A stretch of 64,000 nt of DNA. Origin: Candidatus Ribeiella danica. GTDB lineage: Bacteria > Chloroflexota > Chloroflexia > Chloroflexales > Roseiflexaceae. Below, in pieces: positions 41,055-49,685 of this stretch (within the stretch, counting starts at the first letter, position 1; every line of letters begins with the position of its first letter). The notes under the pieces are model-generated. The model was not told where the DNA came from and ran no database searches. It saw only the letters and a list, made by a program, of their open reading frames with translations. A program made the translations under genes and the position numbers. The stretch spans positions 930,001-994,000 of the forward strand of contig JADKFS010000001.1 of the NCBI GenBank assembly GCA_016717335.1. Reading direction: 5' to 3'.

Positions 41055-41600
41055 ATGTCGCTCATCGCCGGAAACCTGGGCGTCGTCCAGCGGATGTTGG
41101 ACGCCAGCCCGATCAAGTGGGGCATCTGCGCCGGCGCCGCTGCCCACCTCTACGGCGATCGCCGCCCGCTCCAGGACGTCGACATGCTGGTGGCGGCCGG
41201 CAAGCTGCCCGACGTGGTGCGGCTGCTCCAGCAGCAGCAGAAGGCGGTCCAGTTCGACAGCCAGCGCATCCTCTGGCGCGGGATCAAACTGTTCGACGAT
41301 CTGAGCGTTCGGCGCGGCGGCCGCGTTCACGCGTTTACCCTCGACGAAGCGATGATCGGCCGGCTGCGCCGGATGCCCTTGCTCGGCGCGCAGGTCACCG
41401 TCATCGCCCCCGAGGACGTGCTGCTCCACAAGCTGCTGCTGGGACGCGGCGCCGAGCAGGGCAAGCACGACCTCGCCGACGCGGCCGGCATTGTCCGCCG
41501 CCAGCCGCTCGACCTCGAGTACCTGCGCGCGCGCGTGCAGCTCATGAGCGCCGGCAGCCAGGTCGCCGACGCCCTGGCGAGCCTGGGTGTCCCGCTATAG
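41055..41600 (+). CDS. Nucleotidyltransferase-fold protein
   Basis: 181 residues. CAGAAAHLYGDRRPLQDVDM (about 25-44) is the nucleotidyltransferase signature (G.A...YG..R...D.D) found in DUF6036 and AbiEii-related minimal enzymes, and PEDVLLHKLLLGRGAEQGKHDLAD (123-146) is the conserved C-terminal helix region with a HDLAD acidic motif. Possible roles are AMP/GMP transfer to a protein or RNA; a toxin-antitoxin role would need a partner, and none is adjacent. ATG 41055 is supported by GGAGCAGG upstream. Transcribed from its own promoter. Confidence 0.82.
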   Translation: MSLIAGNLGVVQRMLDASPIKWGICAGAAAHLYGDRRPLQDVDMLVAAGKLPDVVRLLQQQQKAVQFDSQRILWRGIKLFDDLSVRRGGRVHAFTLDEAMIGRLRRMPLLGAQVTVIAPEDVLLHKLLLGRGAEQGKHDLADAAGIVRRQPLDLEYLRARVQLMSAGSQVADALASLGVPL

Positions 41601-41627
41601 GATCGCCCTACCCCGCAATCCCGTTCG

Positions 41628-41818
41628 CCCTCACCCCCGGCCCGCTCTCCCGTCCGCGGGAGAGCGGGGATTCTTTGCTGGTGCCCCTCCCCTGCCCCCT
41701 CCCCGTGAACGGGGAGGGGGTTGATAATTGGCGATGGTGGGCGGCGCGCAGCGCGCGCCGCCCACCATCGCCAACAGTATCCCCCGCTCCCACGCGGGGG
41801 AGCGGGGGCAAGGGGTGG
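41628..41818. repeat. Triple-hairpin palindromic element, copy 10 (tandem arms)
   Basis: Left part: CCCTCACCCCCGGCCCGCTC plus CTCTCCC-gtcc-GCGGGAGAG and a second small hairpin CCCCTCCCC-gtgaa-CGGGGAGGGG. The core stem 41728-41749/41753-41774 is perfect (22 bp) with an AGC loop. The right arm ends GGGGCAAGGGGTGGGTGGG. It lies between co-directional genes. Confidence 0.85.
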
Positions 41819-41842
41819 GTGGGCCCTAGCCCACCAAAGAGC

Positions 41843-41848
41843 TATAAT
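41843..41848 (+). promoter_or_regulatory. -10 of the alpha-2-macroglobulin gene
   Basis: TATAAT in GCTATAATGG, about 125 bases upstream of the ATG. No clear -35. Confidence 0.4.
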
Positions 41849-41972
41849 GGAACTGAAATTCACGCGCCGACGTCTTCCCCTTATACAGTCGAGCAAAACC
41901 CTCCAACCTGCATCGATCGGACAGATCCTCTGTGGCGCTGCCTTCGAATAGCTCAGTACCAGGAGCAAATCT

Positions 41973-44900
41973 ATGAGTCGCCGTAATACCCGGATCGCCG
42001 CAGCGCTGGGCGTTGTGGTGCTGCTCGCCGGCGTTGCGCTGGCGCTGCGCGGTCGCTCCTCCCCCTTCGTCGAGCGCCCGACACCCCAGCCCTCGCCCAC
42101 CGCCTCGGCGGTGCCGACGCGCGTGCGCCTGGACTACACGCCCGTGCCCGAGGGCACGCTCTCGCCAATCGTCGTGCAGCGGTCGCCCGCGCGCGGCGAG
42201 GCGCTGGCCCCCGACGGCGCGGTCGAGCTGGTCTTCGACCGGCCGATGGACCAGTCCGCGGTCGAGGCGGCCTTCAGCCTCTCGCCGGCCGTGCCCGGCC
42301 GGGTCCAGTGGTCCGACGCCCGGACGCTGCGCTTCGAGCCGGCCCAGCCACTCCCGCGCAACGCGCTCTACGACGTGACGCTCGGCCAGGCCGCCAGGGC
42401 GGCCGACGGCGCGCCGATCGACGGGGCGTACCAGTTCCGCTTCGCCACCGCCGGCTTCCTGGAGGTCGGCCAGGTCATCCCGGCCGACGGCGCGCGGGAT
42501 GTGCAGGCCGGCTCGACGATCACGGTCCTGTTCAACCGCCCGGTCGTGCCGCTGACGGTGGTCGAGCAGCAGCAGAACGCCCCGCAGCCGCTCACGTTCG
42601 AGCCGGCGATCGCCGGCAGCGGCGAGTGGCTCAACACTGCGATCTATGTCTTCCACCCCGCCGCGCCGCTGGTCGGCGGGACGAGCTACACCGGCCGGGT
42701 CGCCGCCGGCCTGGCCGCCGTCGACGGCAGCCCGCTCCAGAACGAGTACGCATGGTCGTTCACGATCGCGCAGCCGCAGGTGCTCGGGGTGTCGCCGCAG
42801 GACGGCTCCAGGCTGGTGCCGATCGAGACGCCGATCCGGCTCGATTTCAATCAGCCGCTCGCCCAGGCCAGCGCGCAGGCCGCCTTCCACCTGCGCGGCG
42901 GCGACGGCGGCGAGGTGCCCGGCGCGCTGCAGATGGTCGGCGCGACGCTGATCTTCACGCCCAGCCAGCGACTGGCGTTCGACAGCAGCTACCAGATCGT
43001 GATGGACGCCGACCCAAGCGGCGCCGGGCTGCCCAGCCCCTTCGCGGCCTCGTTCCACAGCGTGCCGCTGCCCCGCATCGTCGGCACGCTTCCGGCCGAC
43101 GGCGACCGCCACGCGCAGCCCTACACCGACTTCGCGATCCTGTTCAACACGCCGATCGACCCCGCCACCGTGATGGCGAACATCCGGATGACGCCGCCGC
43201 TGTCGCCGACCCAAGTCTACACCTACGCCACCCAGACCTACCCCGGCGACCCATCCATGCCCGCCGACGCGGCGTACGCCTTCCACGTGAGCTTTGGCGC
43301 CAAGCCCTCGACCGACTACGCCGTCCAGATTGGCCCGAACATCGCCGACCCCTACGGCAACACCACCGGCCAGCCGCTCGACGTGAGCTTCCGCACCGAC
43401 CCGCTGCCGCCCTCGATCAGCCTGGTCTCGCCCGGCACGATCGCGACCTACAGCGCCCGCAACCCGGCGCGGGTCGGCCTCAGCTCGACCAATGTCTCGC
43501 AGGCCGGGCTTACGCTCTACCGCCTGCAGCCGGGCGACCTGACGAAAAGCTACTGGGACTGGGGCAACCAGCTGCCGGCCGGCGCGCAGCAACTGCGCCG
43601 CTGGACCGCCCAGCTCAGCTCCCCGCTCGACCAGCCCACGCTCAGCCGGATCGACCTGCTGGAAGGCGCCGGCCGGCTCGATCCCGGCGTCTACCTGCTG
43701 CTGCTCGACCAGCCGCAGAGCAACCAGCCGCAGCCGCACCTGCTGGTCGTCTCGGACATCAACCTGACGCTGAAGGCCGGCGCGCGCGACGCGCTGGTCT
43801 GGGCCAACGACCTGCAGACCGGCCGGCCGCTCGGCGGGCTCGCGCTGGATCTGTTCGACATGCAGGGCGGCGCGCTCGGCAGCGCCACGACCGACGGCGA
43901 CGGGATCGCGCGGCTTCAGCTCGACCGCAGCCAGAGCAACGGCGTGATCGCGATCGCGCGCCAGCCGTTCGCGGCGGTCGGCCAGGACTGGGGCAGCGGG
44001 ATCAGCCCGTGGGACTTCGGCCTGCAGCCAGGCTACAGCCTGCCGGTGATGGCCGGGTTTGTCTACACCGACCGGCCGATCTACCGGCCCGGCCAGACCG
44101 TCAACTTCAAGGGCGTGCTGCGCGCTGAGGACGACGCCAGCTTCCGCCTGCCGCAGGGCGGCACGGTTCATGTCACGATTCTCAGCACAACCGGCGAGCA
44201 GATCTTCCAGCAGGAGCTGCCGCTGAGCCAGAATGGCACCTTCGACAACAGCACGAAGCTGTCGGACGGCGCGGCGCTGGGGCCGTACACCATCGCCATG
44301 ACGTTCGGCGACCAGACCTTCAGCTTTCCGTTCCAGGTCGCGGCCTACCGCCCGCCCGAGTTCCAGGTCACCGTCACGCCGCCGTCCGGCGTGATCGTGC
44401 GCGGAACAAAGACCAATGTCACGGCCGAGGTCGCCTACTTCTTCGGCGGGCCGGTCGTAGGTGCGCCGGTCCAGTGGAACGTGCTGGCCGATACCTACCG
44501 CTTCGCGCCGGAGTGGGCCGGCCGCTACCAGTTCAGCGACACCGACGATCCGTGGCGCTGCTGGGACTGCTGGTGGCGGCCAAGCGCCCCGCCGCAGCCG
44601 ATCCTGAGCGGCAGCGGCGTCACCGACGCGCAGGGCCGCCTGCAGATCGAGCTGCCCGCCGACCTCAAGGACTCGCAGGGCATCCCGATCAGCGAAAGCG
44701 TCCAGCTGACGATCGAGGCGACCGCGACCGGCAAGGACAACCAGGTCATCAGCGGCCGGGCCAACCTGGTCGTCCACGCCGGCCAGCTCTACGTCGGCCT
44801 GGCGCCGCGCAGCTACGTCGGGCAGGCCGGCGACCAGCAGCAGATCGACCTGGTGACCGCCGACACGGCCGGCAATCGCCTGCCGAACCAGTCGGTCGAT

Positions 44901-47900
44901 GTGGAGGTATTCAAGTTCACCTGGCAGAACACCTTCGTGCAGGATGCGAACGGCGGCGGGCGCTGGGAGTCACGCCAGCAGCAGGCCTCGGTCGCCAGGC
45001 AGTCGATCACGACCGACGCCAGGGCCGAGGCGGTCGTCTCGTTCACGCCTGCCGAGGGCGGCTCGTACCGGGTGGTGGCGCGCGCGCGCGACGCGGGCGG
45101 GCGCGAGGTGCGCTCGTCGCTGTTCGTGTGGGTCGCCGGCGACGGCTATGTCTCCTGGCGGCGCGACAACGCCAACCAGGTCACGCTGATCTCAGACAAG
45201 ACCAGCTACCGGCCGGGCGAGACCGCCGAGATCCTGATCCCCTCGCCGTTCACCGGGCCGCACTGGGCGCTGATCACCGTCGAGCGCGGGCGCATCATCA
45301 GCCACGAAGTGCGCAAGATGGACGGCAACAGTGCGGTCTTCCGCCTGCCGATCACCGCCGCGCACGTGCCGAACGTCTACGTCACGGTGACGCTGTTCAG
45401 CCCGCCCGACACAGGGAATAGCGGGCAGGGGACAGGGGGCAGCACAGCTTCATGCTCGGCGACGACACCTGCTGTTCCCTGTCATCTGTCACCTGTCACC
45501 TCGGCGGATTTCAAGCTCGGCATCCTGCCGCTGGCGGTCGCGCCCGACCCGCAGTCGCTGCGGATCGCGCTGACGCCCAGCCAGGCGCGGGCCGAGCCGG
45601 GCCAGGCCGTGAGCTACGACGTCCTGGCGACCGACCTGGGCGGCCGGCCGGTCGCGGCCGAGGTCTCGCTCGACCTGGTCGACAAGGCCGTGCTCAGCCT
45701 GCTGCCGCGCACGCCCGACGCGCTGCGCGAGGGGCTCTACTACCGGCGCGGGCTGGGCATCCTGACGGCCAGCGGGCTGGTGCTCTCGGCCGACCGCTTC
45801 CAGCTGCAGTTCGAGAAGGACCTGCAGCGCCAGCAGCGCGATTCGACAACGAAGTCGGCCCCCGCCGGCGCCGTCATGGAGCTGCCCCTCGCGGCGGCAA
45901 CTGCGGCGCCCGCGGCGGCCCCGATGGCCGACGTCGCTACGGGGGGCGCGGCCGAGAAGACAGCCAACGGCCTCGCGCCAGGCATCACCGTCCGCGAGCA
46001 GTTCGCCGACACCGCCTACTGGAACGCCGGCATCACCACCGACGCGTCAGGCAAGGCCACCGTCGAGGTGAAGCTGCCCGACAACCTGACCACCTGGGTC
46101 ATGCGCGGCGTCGGGCTGACCGCCGACACGCGCGTCGGCGAGGGCACCGTCGAGGTCGTGGCGACCAAGCCGCTGCTGATCCGGCCGGTCACGCCGCGCT
46201 TCTTCGTCGTCGGCGACACGGTCGAGCTGGCGGCCAACGTCAGCAACAACACCGGCGCGCCGCTCGAGGCGCAGGTCGGGCTGGCGGCCAGCGGGCTGAC
46301 CGTGAGCGACGCGCTGACCAAGACCGTCCAGCTGCCGGCCAACGGCGAGGCCAACGTGACCTGGCGCGCGCAGGCGCAGGATGTGACCTCGGCCGACCTG
46401 CTGTTCACGGTCACATCCGGCCAGCACGGCGACACCTCCCGGCCGCGCCTGGCGACCGGGCCAGAGGGCACGCTGCCGGTCTACCGCTACAGCGCCCCCG
46501 AGGTCGTCGGCACGGGCGGGCAGCTCGAGGCGGCCGGCTCGCGCACCGAGGTGATCGGCCTGCCGCCGAACGTCGACCCGCGCAGCGGCGAGCTGACCGT
46601 GCGGCTCGACCCCTCGCTGGCGGCCGGCATGCGCGACGGCCTGACCTACCTCGAGCACTACCCCTACGAGTGCACCGAGCAGACGGTCTCCCGCTTCCTG
46701 CCGAACGTGCTGACCGCGCAGTCGCTCAAGCGGCTCGGCATCGCCAACCCAGAGCTGGAGGCCCGGCTGCCCGGCCTGGTCGGCGAAGGGCTGAGCAGGC
46801 TGTACGCGCAGCAGCACGGCGACGGCGGCTGGGGCTGGTGGCCGCCGACCGCCACGTCGGGCGAGCAGAGCAACCCGCACATCAGCGCCTACGTCGTGTT
46901 CGGGATGCTGCGCGCGAAACAGGCCGGCTTCGACGTGCGCGACGACGCGCTCACGCGCGGGCTGGACTACCTCGGCGGCAAGCTGATCGCCGCCGGCCGC
47001 CGGCCCTCGGACTGGAACGGCGCCGACGCCAACCAGCAGGCCTGGCTGCTGTACGTGCTGGGCGAGGCCGGCCGGCCCGACGCCCAGCGGATCGACGACC
47101 TGTACGGCAGCCGCGAGAAGCTCGGCTACTACGCGCGCGCGCTGCTGGGGATGGCCATGCAGCAGGCCGGCGCGCAGCCGGGCGACGGCAAGATCAAGAC
47201 GCTGCTCGCCGACCTGAACAGCGCCGCGATCCTCAGCGCCACCGGCGCGCACTGGGAAGAGGACCAGCGCGACTGGTGGAGCATGAACACCGACACCCGC
47301 ACCACCGCGATCGTGCTCGACGCGATGATCAAGCTCGACCCCAAGAACCAGATGAACCCCAACATCGTCCGCTGGCTGATGGTCGCGCGCAAGGACGGGG
47401 TCTGGGAGACCACCCAGGAGACGGCCTGGGCGCTGATCGCGCTGACCGACTGGATGGACGCCACCGGCGAGCTGAAGGCCGACTACGACTACGGCGCTTG
47501 GCTGAACGACCAGCCGCAGGCGTCCGGCCACATCGGCCAGGCCGACCTGCAGACGCCGGTCGTGCTCAAAGTGAAGGTCGCCGACCTGCTGCGCGACACC
47601 GGCAACCGGCTGACGATCGGGCGCGGCGCGGGCGGCGGGCGGCTGTACTACACCGCGCACCTGCGCGCGTTCCTGCCGGTCGAGCAGATCAAGGCGCTCG
47701 ACCGCGGCATCGTCGTGCGGCGGCGCTACGTGGCGGCCAGCTGCCAGGACGGCCCGAAGTGCCCCGAGGTCGCGAGCGTCAAGCTGGGCGACGAGATCCG
47801 CGTCGAGCTGGAGATCGTCGCGCCGCACGACCTGTACTACCTGGCGGTCGAGGACCCGCTGCCGGCGGGCGCCGAGGCGGTCGACACCGGCCTGGCGACG

Positions 47901-48233
47901 ACCAGCCTGCTGGAGTCGGGGCCGAGCCTCCAGCCGCCGGGGCCGATCCTATTCGAAGGGCCGGCGAGCGCGCCGCAGGCCGAGAAGGTGGGCGCCGCGC
48001 CGACGGACGTCTACTGGATCTGGTGGCACTGGTACAGCCGCAGCGAGCTGCGCGACGAGAAGGTGGCGCTGTTCGCCGACTACCTGCCGCGCGGGTCGTA
48101 CCTCTACAGCTACACCATCCGCGCGACGCAGGCCGGCGAGTTCCACGTCATCCCGACCACCGCGAGCGAGATGTACTTCCCGGAGGTGTACGGCCGCGCC
48201 GACGGGCAGCTGCTCACGATCGCTTCGCGCTAG
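41973..48233 (+). CDS. Alpha-2-macroglobulin family protease inhibitor
   Basis: 2086 residues. An N-terminal hydrophobic anchor (7-25) is followed by a Pro-rich stretch and repeated Ig-like domains (for example VVQRSPARGEALAPDGAVEL, IVGTLPADGDRHAQ), then the macroglobulin core: YTDRPIYRPGQTVNFKGVLR (MG/bait neighbourhood), ITTDASGKATVEVKLPDNLT, and the thioester motif CTEQ at 1567-1570 (YPYECTEQTVSRFLP), the bacterial counterpart of GCGEQ. Bacterial A2Ms trap proteases at the envelope and often pair with PBP1c; no such partner is adjacent here. Residues about 1146-1177 are encoded by a palindromic repeat insert. ATG 41973 has AGGAGC upstream. Confidence 0.93.
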   Translation: MSRRNTRIAAALGVVVLLAGVALALRGRSSPFVERPTPQPSPTASAVPTRVRLDYTPVPEGTLSPIVVQRSPARGEALAPDGAVELVFDRPMDQSAVEAAFSLSPAVPGRVQWSDARTLRFEPAQPLPRNALYDVTLGQAARAADGAPIDGAYQFRFATAGFLEVGQVIPADGARDVQAGSTITVLFNRPVVPLTVVEQQQNAPQPLTFEPAIAGSGEWLNTAIYVFHPAAPLVGGTSYTGRVAAGLAAVDGSPLQNEYAWSFTIAQPQVLGVSPQDGSRLVPIETPIRLDFNQPLAQASAQAAFHLRGGDGGEVPGALQMVGATLIFTPSQRLAFDSSYQIVMDADPSGAGLPSPFAASFHSVPLPRIVGTLPADGDRHAQPYTDFAILFNTPIDPATVMANIRMTPPLSPTQVYTYATQTYPGDPSMPADAAYAFHVSFGAKPSTDYAVQIGPNIADPYGNTTGQPLDVSFRTDPLPPSISLVSPGTIATYSARNPARVGLSSTNVSQAGLTLYRLQPGDLTKSYWDWGNQLPAGAQQLRRWTAQLSSPLDQPTLSRIDLLEGAGRLDPGVYLLLLDQPQSNQPQPHLLVVSDINLTLKAGARDALVWANDLQTGRPLGGLALDLFDMQGGALGSATTDGDGIARLQLDRSQSNGVIAIARQPFAAVGQDWGSGISPWDFGLQPGYSLPVMAGFVYTDRPIYRPGQTVNFKGVLRAEDDASFRLPQGGTVHVTILSTTGEQIFQQELPLSQNGTFDNSTKLSDGAALGPYTIAMTFGDQTFSFPFQVAAYRPPEFQVTVTPPSGVIVRGTKTNVTAEVAYFFGGPVVGAPVQWNVLADTYRFAPEWAGRYQFSDTDDPWRCWDCWWRPSAPPQPILSGSGVTDAQGRLQIELPADLKDSQGIPISESVQLTIEATATGKDNQVISGRANLVVHAGQLYVGLAPRSYVGQAGDQQQIDLVTADTAGNRLPNQSVDVEVFKFTWQNTFVQDANGGGRWESRQQQASVARQSITTDARAEAVVSFTPAEGGSYRVVARARDAGGREVRSSLFVWVAGDGYVSWRRDNANQVTLISDKTSYRPGETAEILIPSPFTGPHWALITVERGRIISHEVRKMDGNSAVFRLPITAAHVPNVYVTVTLFSPPDTGNSGQGTGGSTASCSATTPAVPCHLSPVTSADFKLGILPLAVAPDPQSLRIALTPSQARAEPGQAVSYDVLATDLGGRPVAAEVSLDLVDKAVLSLLPRTPDALREGLYYRRGLGILTASGLVLSADRFQLQFEKDLQRQQRDSTTKSAPAGAVMELPLAAATAAPAAAPMADVATGGAAEKTANGLAPGITVREQFADTAYWNAGITTDASGKATVEVKLPDNLTTWVMRGVGLTADTRVGEGTVEVVATKPLLIRPVTPRFFVVGDTVELAANVSNNTGAPLEAQVGLAASGLTVSDALTKTVQLPANGEANVTWRAQAQDVTSADLLFTVTSGQHGDTSRPRLATGPEGTLPVYRYSAPEVVGTGGQLEAAGSRTEVIGLPPNVDPRSGELTVRLDPSLAAGMRDGLTYLEHYPYECTEQTVSRFLPNVLTAQSLKRLGIANPELEARLPGLVGEGLSRLYAQQHGDGGWGWWPPTATSGEQSNPHISAYVVFGMLRAKQAGFDVRDDALTRGLDYLGGKLIAAGRRPSDWNGADANQQAWLLYVLGEAGRPDAQRIDDLYGSREKLGYYARALLGMAMQQAGAQPGDGKIKTLLADLNSAAILSATGAHWEEDQRDWWSMNTDTRTTAIVLDAMIKLDPKNQMNPNIVRWLMVARKDGVWETTQETAWALIALTDWMDATGELKADYDYGAWLNDQPQASGHIGQADLQTPVVLKVKVADLLRDTGNRLTIGRGAGGGRLYYTAHLRAFLPVEQIKALDRGIVVRRRYVAASCQDGPKCPEVASVKLGDEIRVELEIVAPHDLYYLAVEDPLPAGAEAVDTGLATTSLLESGPSLQPPGPILFEGPASAPQAEKVGAAPTDVYWIWWHWYSRSELRDEKVALFADYLPRGSYLYSYTIRATQAGEFHVIPTTASEMYFPEVYGRADGQLLTIASR
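45410..45503. repeat. Palindromic heptamer insert inside the macroglobulin gene
   Basis: GGGCAGGGGACAGGGGGCAG in the left half faces CCCTGTCATCTGTCACCTG in the right half. Translated as GNSGQGTGGSTASC and AVPCHLSPVTS; in frame, no stop. Confidence 0.8.
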
Positions 48234-48241
48234 CGGCTGCG

Positions 48242-48387
48242 CACCCTACCCCCTGCCCCCGCCCCTGCTAGGGGCGGGGGTGAATACTGACTGGTGTCGG
48301 GATTTCGGTGGAGCCGAAATCCCGACACCAGTCAAGAATCCCCCCTCTCCCGTGGCGACAGGAGAGGGGGGTAGGGGGGTGAGGGCT
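48242..48387. repeat. Triple-hairpin palindromic element, copy 11
   Basis: Left arm CCCCCGCCCCTGCTAGGGGC, core stem 48288-48334 (TGACTGGTGTCGGGATTTCGG and complement, loop GGA), right arm CCCCCCTCTCCC-gtggcgaca-GGAGAGGGGGG. Lies between convergent A2M and flavoprotein genes. Confidence 0.85.
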
Positions 48388-48419
48388 TGCGAAAAGGAGG
48401 GGTGCGGCCCGCCAGGGCC

Positions 48420-49334
48420 TCAGGAGGCCGGCGTATGCGCCAGAATGTAGTCGTAGGCGCTGAGGGCCGCGCGCGCGCCGTCGCCGATCGCGATCAGGAT
48501 CTGCTCGCCGAAGGCGGTCGTCACGTCGCCGGCTGCGAACAGGCCCGGCAGTGTCGTCGCGTTGCGCTCGTCCACCCAGATGAAGCCGTCCGGGTCGGTC
48601 TGCGCGATCCGCCGCACGATCGCGCTGTTCGGCGAGAGGCCCAGGTCGACAAACGCCGCGTCGACGCGCAGCCAGCGGTGCTGGTGATCTTCGCGCTCCA
48701 CGACCAGCGACTCGACGTTGAACGGGCCGTTCACGCTCTTGACGTGGAAGCCCTCCAGGATCTCGACGTTGGCGCGCTTGCGCAGCGCCTCGGCCAGCGG
48801 CGTGTCCAGGCCGGCCGGGTCGGTCGCCACCACGAAGACGTGCGCGGCAGTGCGCGCCAGCTCCGCCGCGCCGCGCAGCGCGCGCACCGTGGCGCCGACG
48901 ATTGCGACACTCTTGCCGGCCAGCAGGTGCGCGTGCGTCGTGGCCGAGTAGCCAAGCCCCTGCCCCAGCATCTCGCGCGCGCCCGGCACGTCGAGCACGT
49001 TGGGCGACGCGCCGGTCGCGACCAGCAGCGCGATGCTCTCGTGAACGCCGTTGTTCTCGGTGGTGATCTGGAACACACCGTCGACCTTCGCCACCTCGGT
49101 CACACGATCGGCCAGCATGATCTCGGGCCGCGTCGCGATTTGTCGCTCGAGCGCGCGGGCAGCGTCCTCGCCGGCCACATACTCCTCGCTCGCCTGGCCG
49201 CGCAGCTGCTGGCGCGTGCCCACCTTCCCGCCCAGGTTCTCGTAGATCGTCAGGACGTCGAGCTGCTTGCCCAGGCCGTAGACGGCTGCCGACAGGGCGG
49301 CGGCGCCGCCGCCAATTATGATCAGGTCGTGCAT
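48420..49334 (-). CDS. Thioredoxin reductase-like flavoprotein lacking the CxxC
   Basis: 304 residues. The FAD motif IIIGGGAAALSAAVYG (5-20) and the closing AAGDVTTAFGEQILIAIGDGARAALSAYDYI are typical of the TrxR/AhpF family, and an NAD(P) motif KSVAIVGATVRALRGAAELA (141-160) is seen. The redox CATC of TrxB is replaced by SATT (130-133), so it cannot pass electrons through a dithiol. It may act as a ferredoxin/flavodoxin-NADP reductase-like or an H2O2/bacillithiol-type (YpdA-like) enzyme. ATG 49334 is supported by CGAGGAGC. Cytosolic. Confidence 0.85.
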   Translation of the reverse strand: MHDLIIIGGGAAALSAAVYGLGKQLDVLTIYENLGGKVGTRQQLRGQASEEYVAGEDAARALERQIATRPEIMLADRVTEVAKVDGVFQITTENNGVHESIALLVATGASPNVLDVPGAREMLGQGLGYSATTHAHLLAGKSVAIVGATVRALRGAAELARTAAHVFVVATDPAGLDTPLAEALRKRANVEILEGFHVKSVNGPFNVESLVVEREDHQHRWLRVDAAFVDLGLSPNSAIVRRIAQTDPDGFIWVDERNATTLPGLFAAGDVTTAFGEQILIAIGDGARAALSAYDYILAHTPAS

Positions 49335-49386
49335 CGGTTTGCTCCTCGCTAACGCTTCTCGGCAATTGGGGCTGTTCTGGCTGCGG

Positions 49387-49516
49387 AGTCGATCACCCCT
49401 CACCTGGTCTCTTTCTCCAGACGGACAGAAAGCGCGGCGATTCGCGGCAGCGCAGCTGTCCAATCGGTACCCCGCCCTCCTTCAAACACTCAGGGGTAAG
49501 GGGTGAGGGGGCAATG
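49387..49516. other. Degenerate G/C inverted-repeat region upstream of the flavoprotein gene
   Basis: CACCCCTCACC at 49396-49406 and GGGGTAAGGGGTGAGGGGG near 49493-49511 resemble the outer ends of the palindromic family, but no core stem is evident between them. It could be a decayed copy. The remainder of 49335-49685 contains only the promoter below. Confidence 0.4.
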
Positions 49517-49617
49517 GCGTAACGGTTGCCTGTGTCTGCCCTAGTATATGCGTCCGGCAGGCGCAGAAGTGTAAAGAAAACGCAACAGGCGATAGAACCT
49601 CGTTCACAGAGTCTGAC

Positions 49618-49646
49618 TTGCAGGGCCGCCGTATGGCAGCTATGAT
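49618..49646 (+). promoter_or_regulatory. Promoter of the Gfo/Idh/MocA gene
   Basis: TTGCAG (49618-49623), 17-bp spacer, TATGAT (49641-49646). Leader about 33 nt. Confidence 0.6.
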
Positions 49647-49685
49647 AGACGACGCTGGAAACTGTTCTACACAAGGAATCAGCCA

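Noticed and set aside
41055..41600. Nucleotidyltransferase as an AbiEii-type toxin
   Set aside because: No cognate AbiEi-like antitoxin gene before or after it; only the fold is supported.
41826..44777. A 983-codon open frame on the minus strand opposite the alpha-2-macroglobulin gene
   Set aside because: Very Arg/Val/Ala-rich with no recognisable domain; it is the usual antisense shadow of a long high-GC gene, and the plus strand encodes clear A2M motifs including the thioester.
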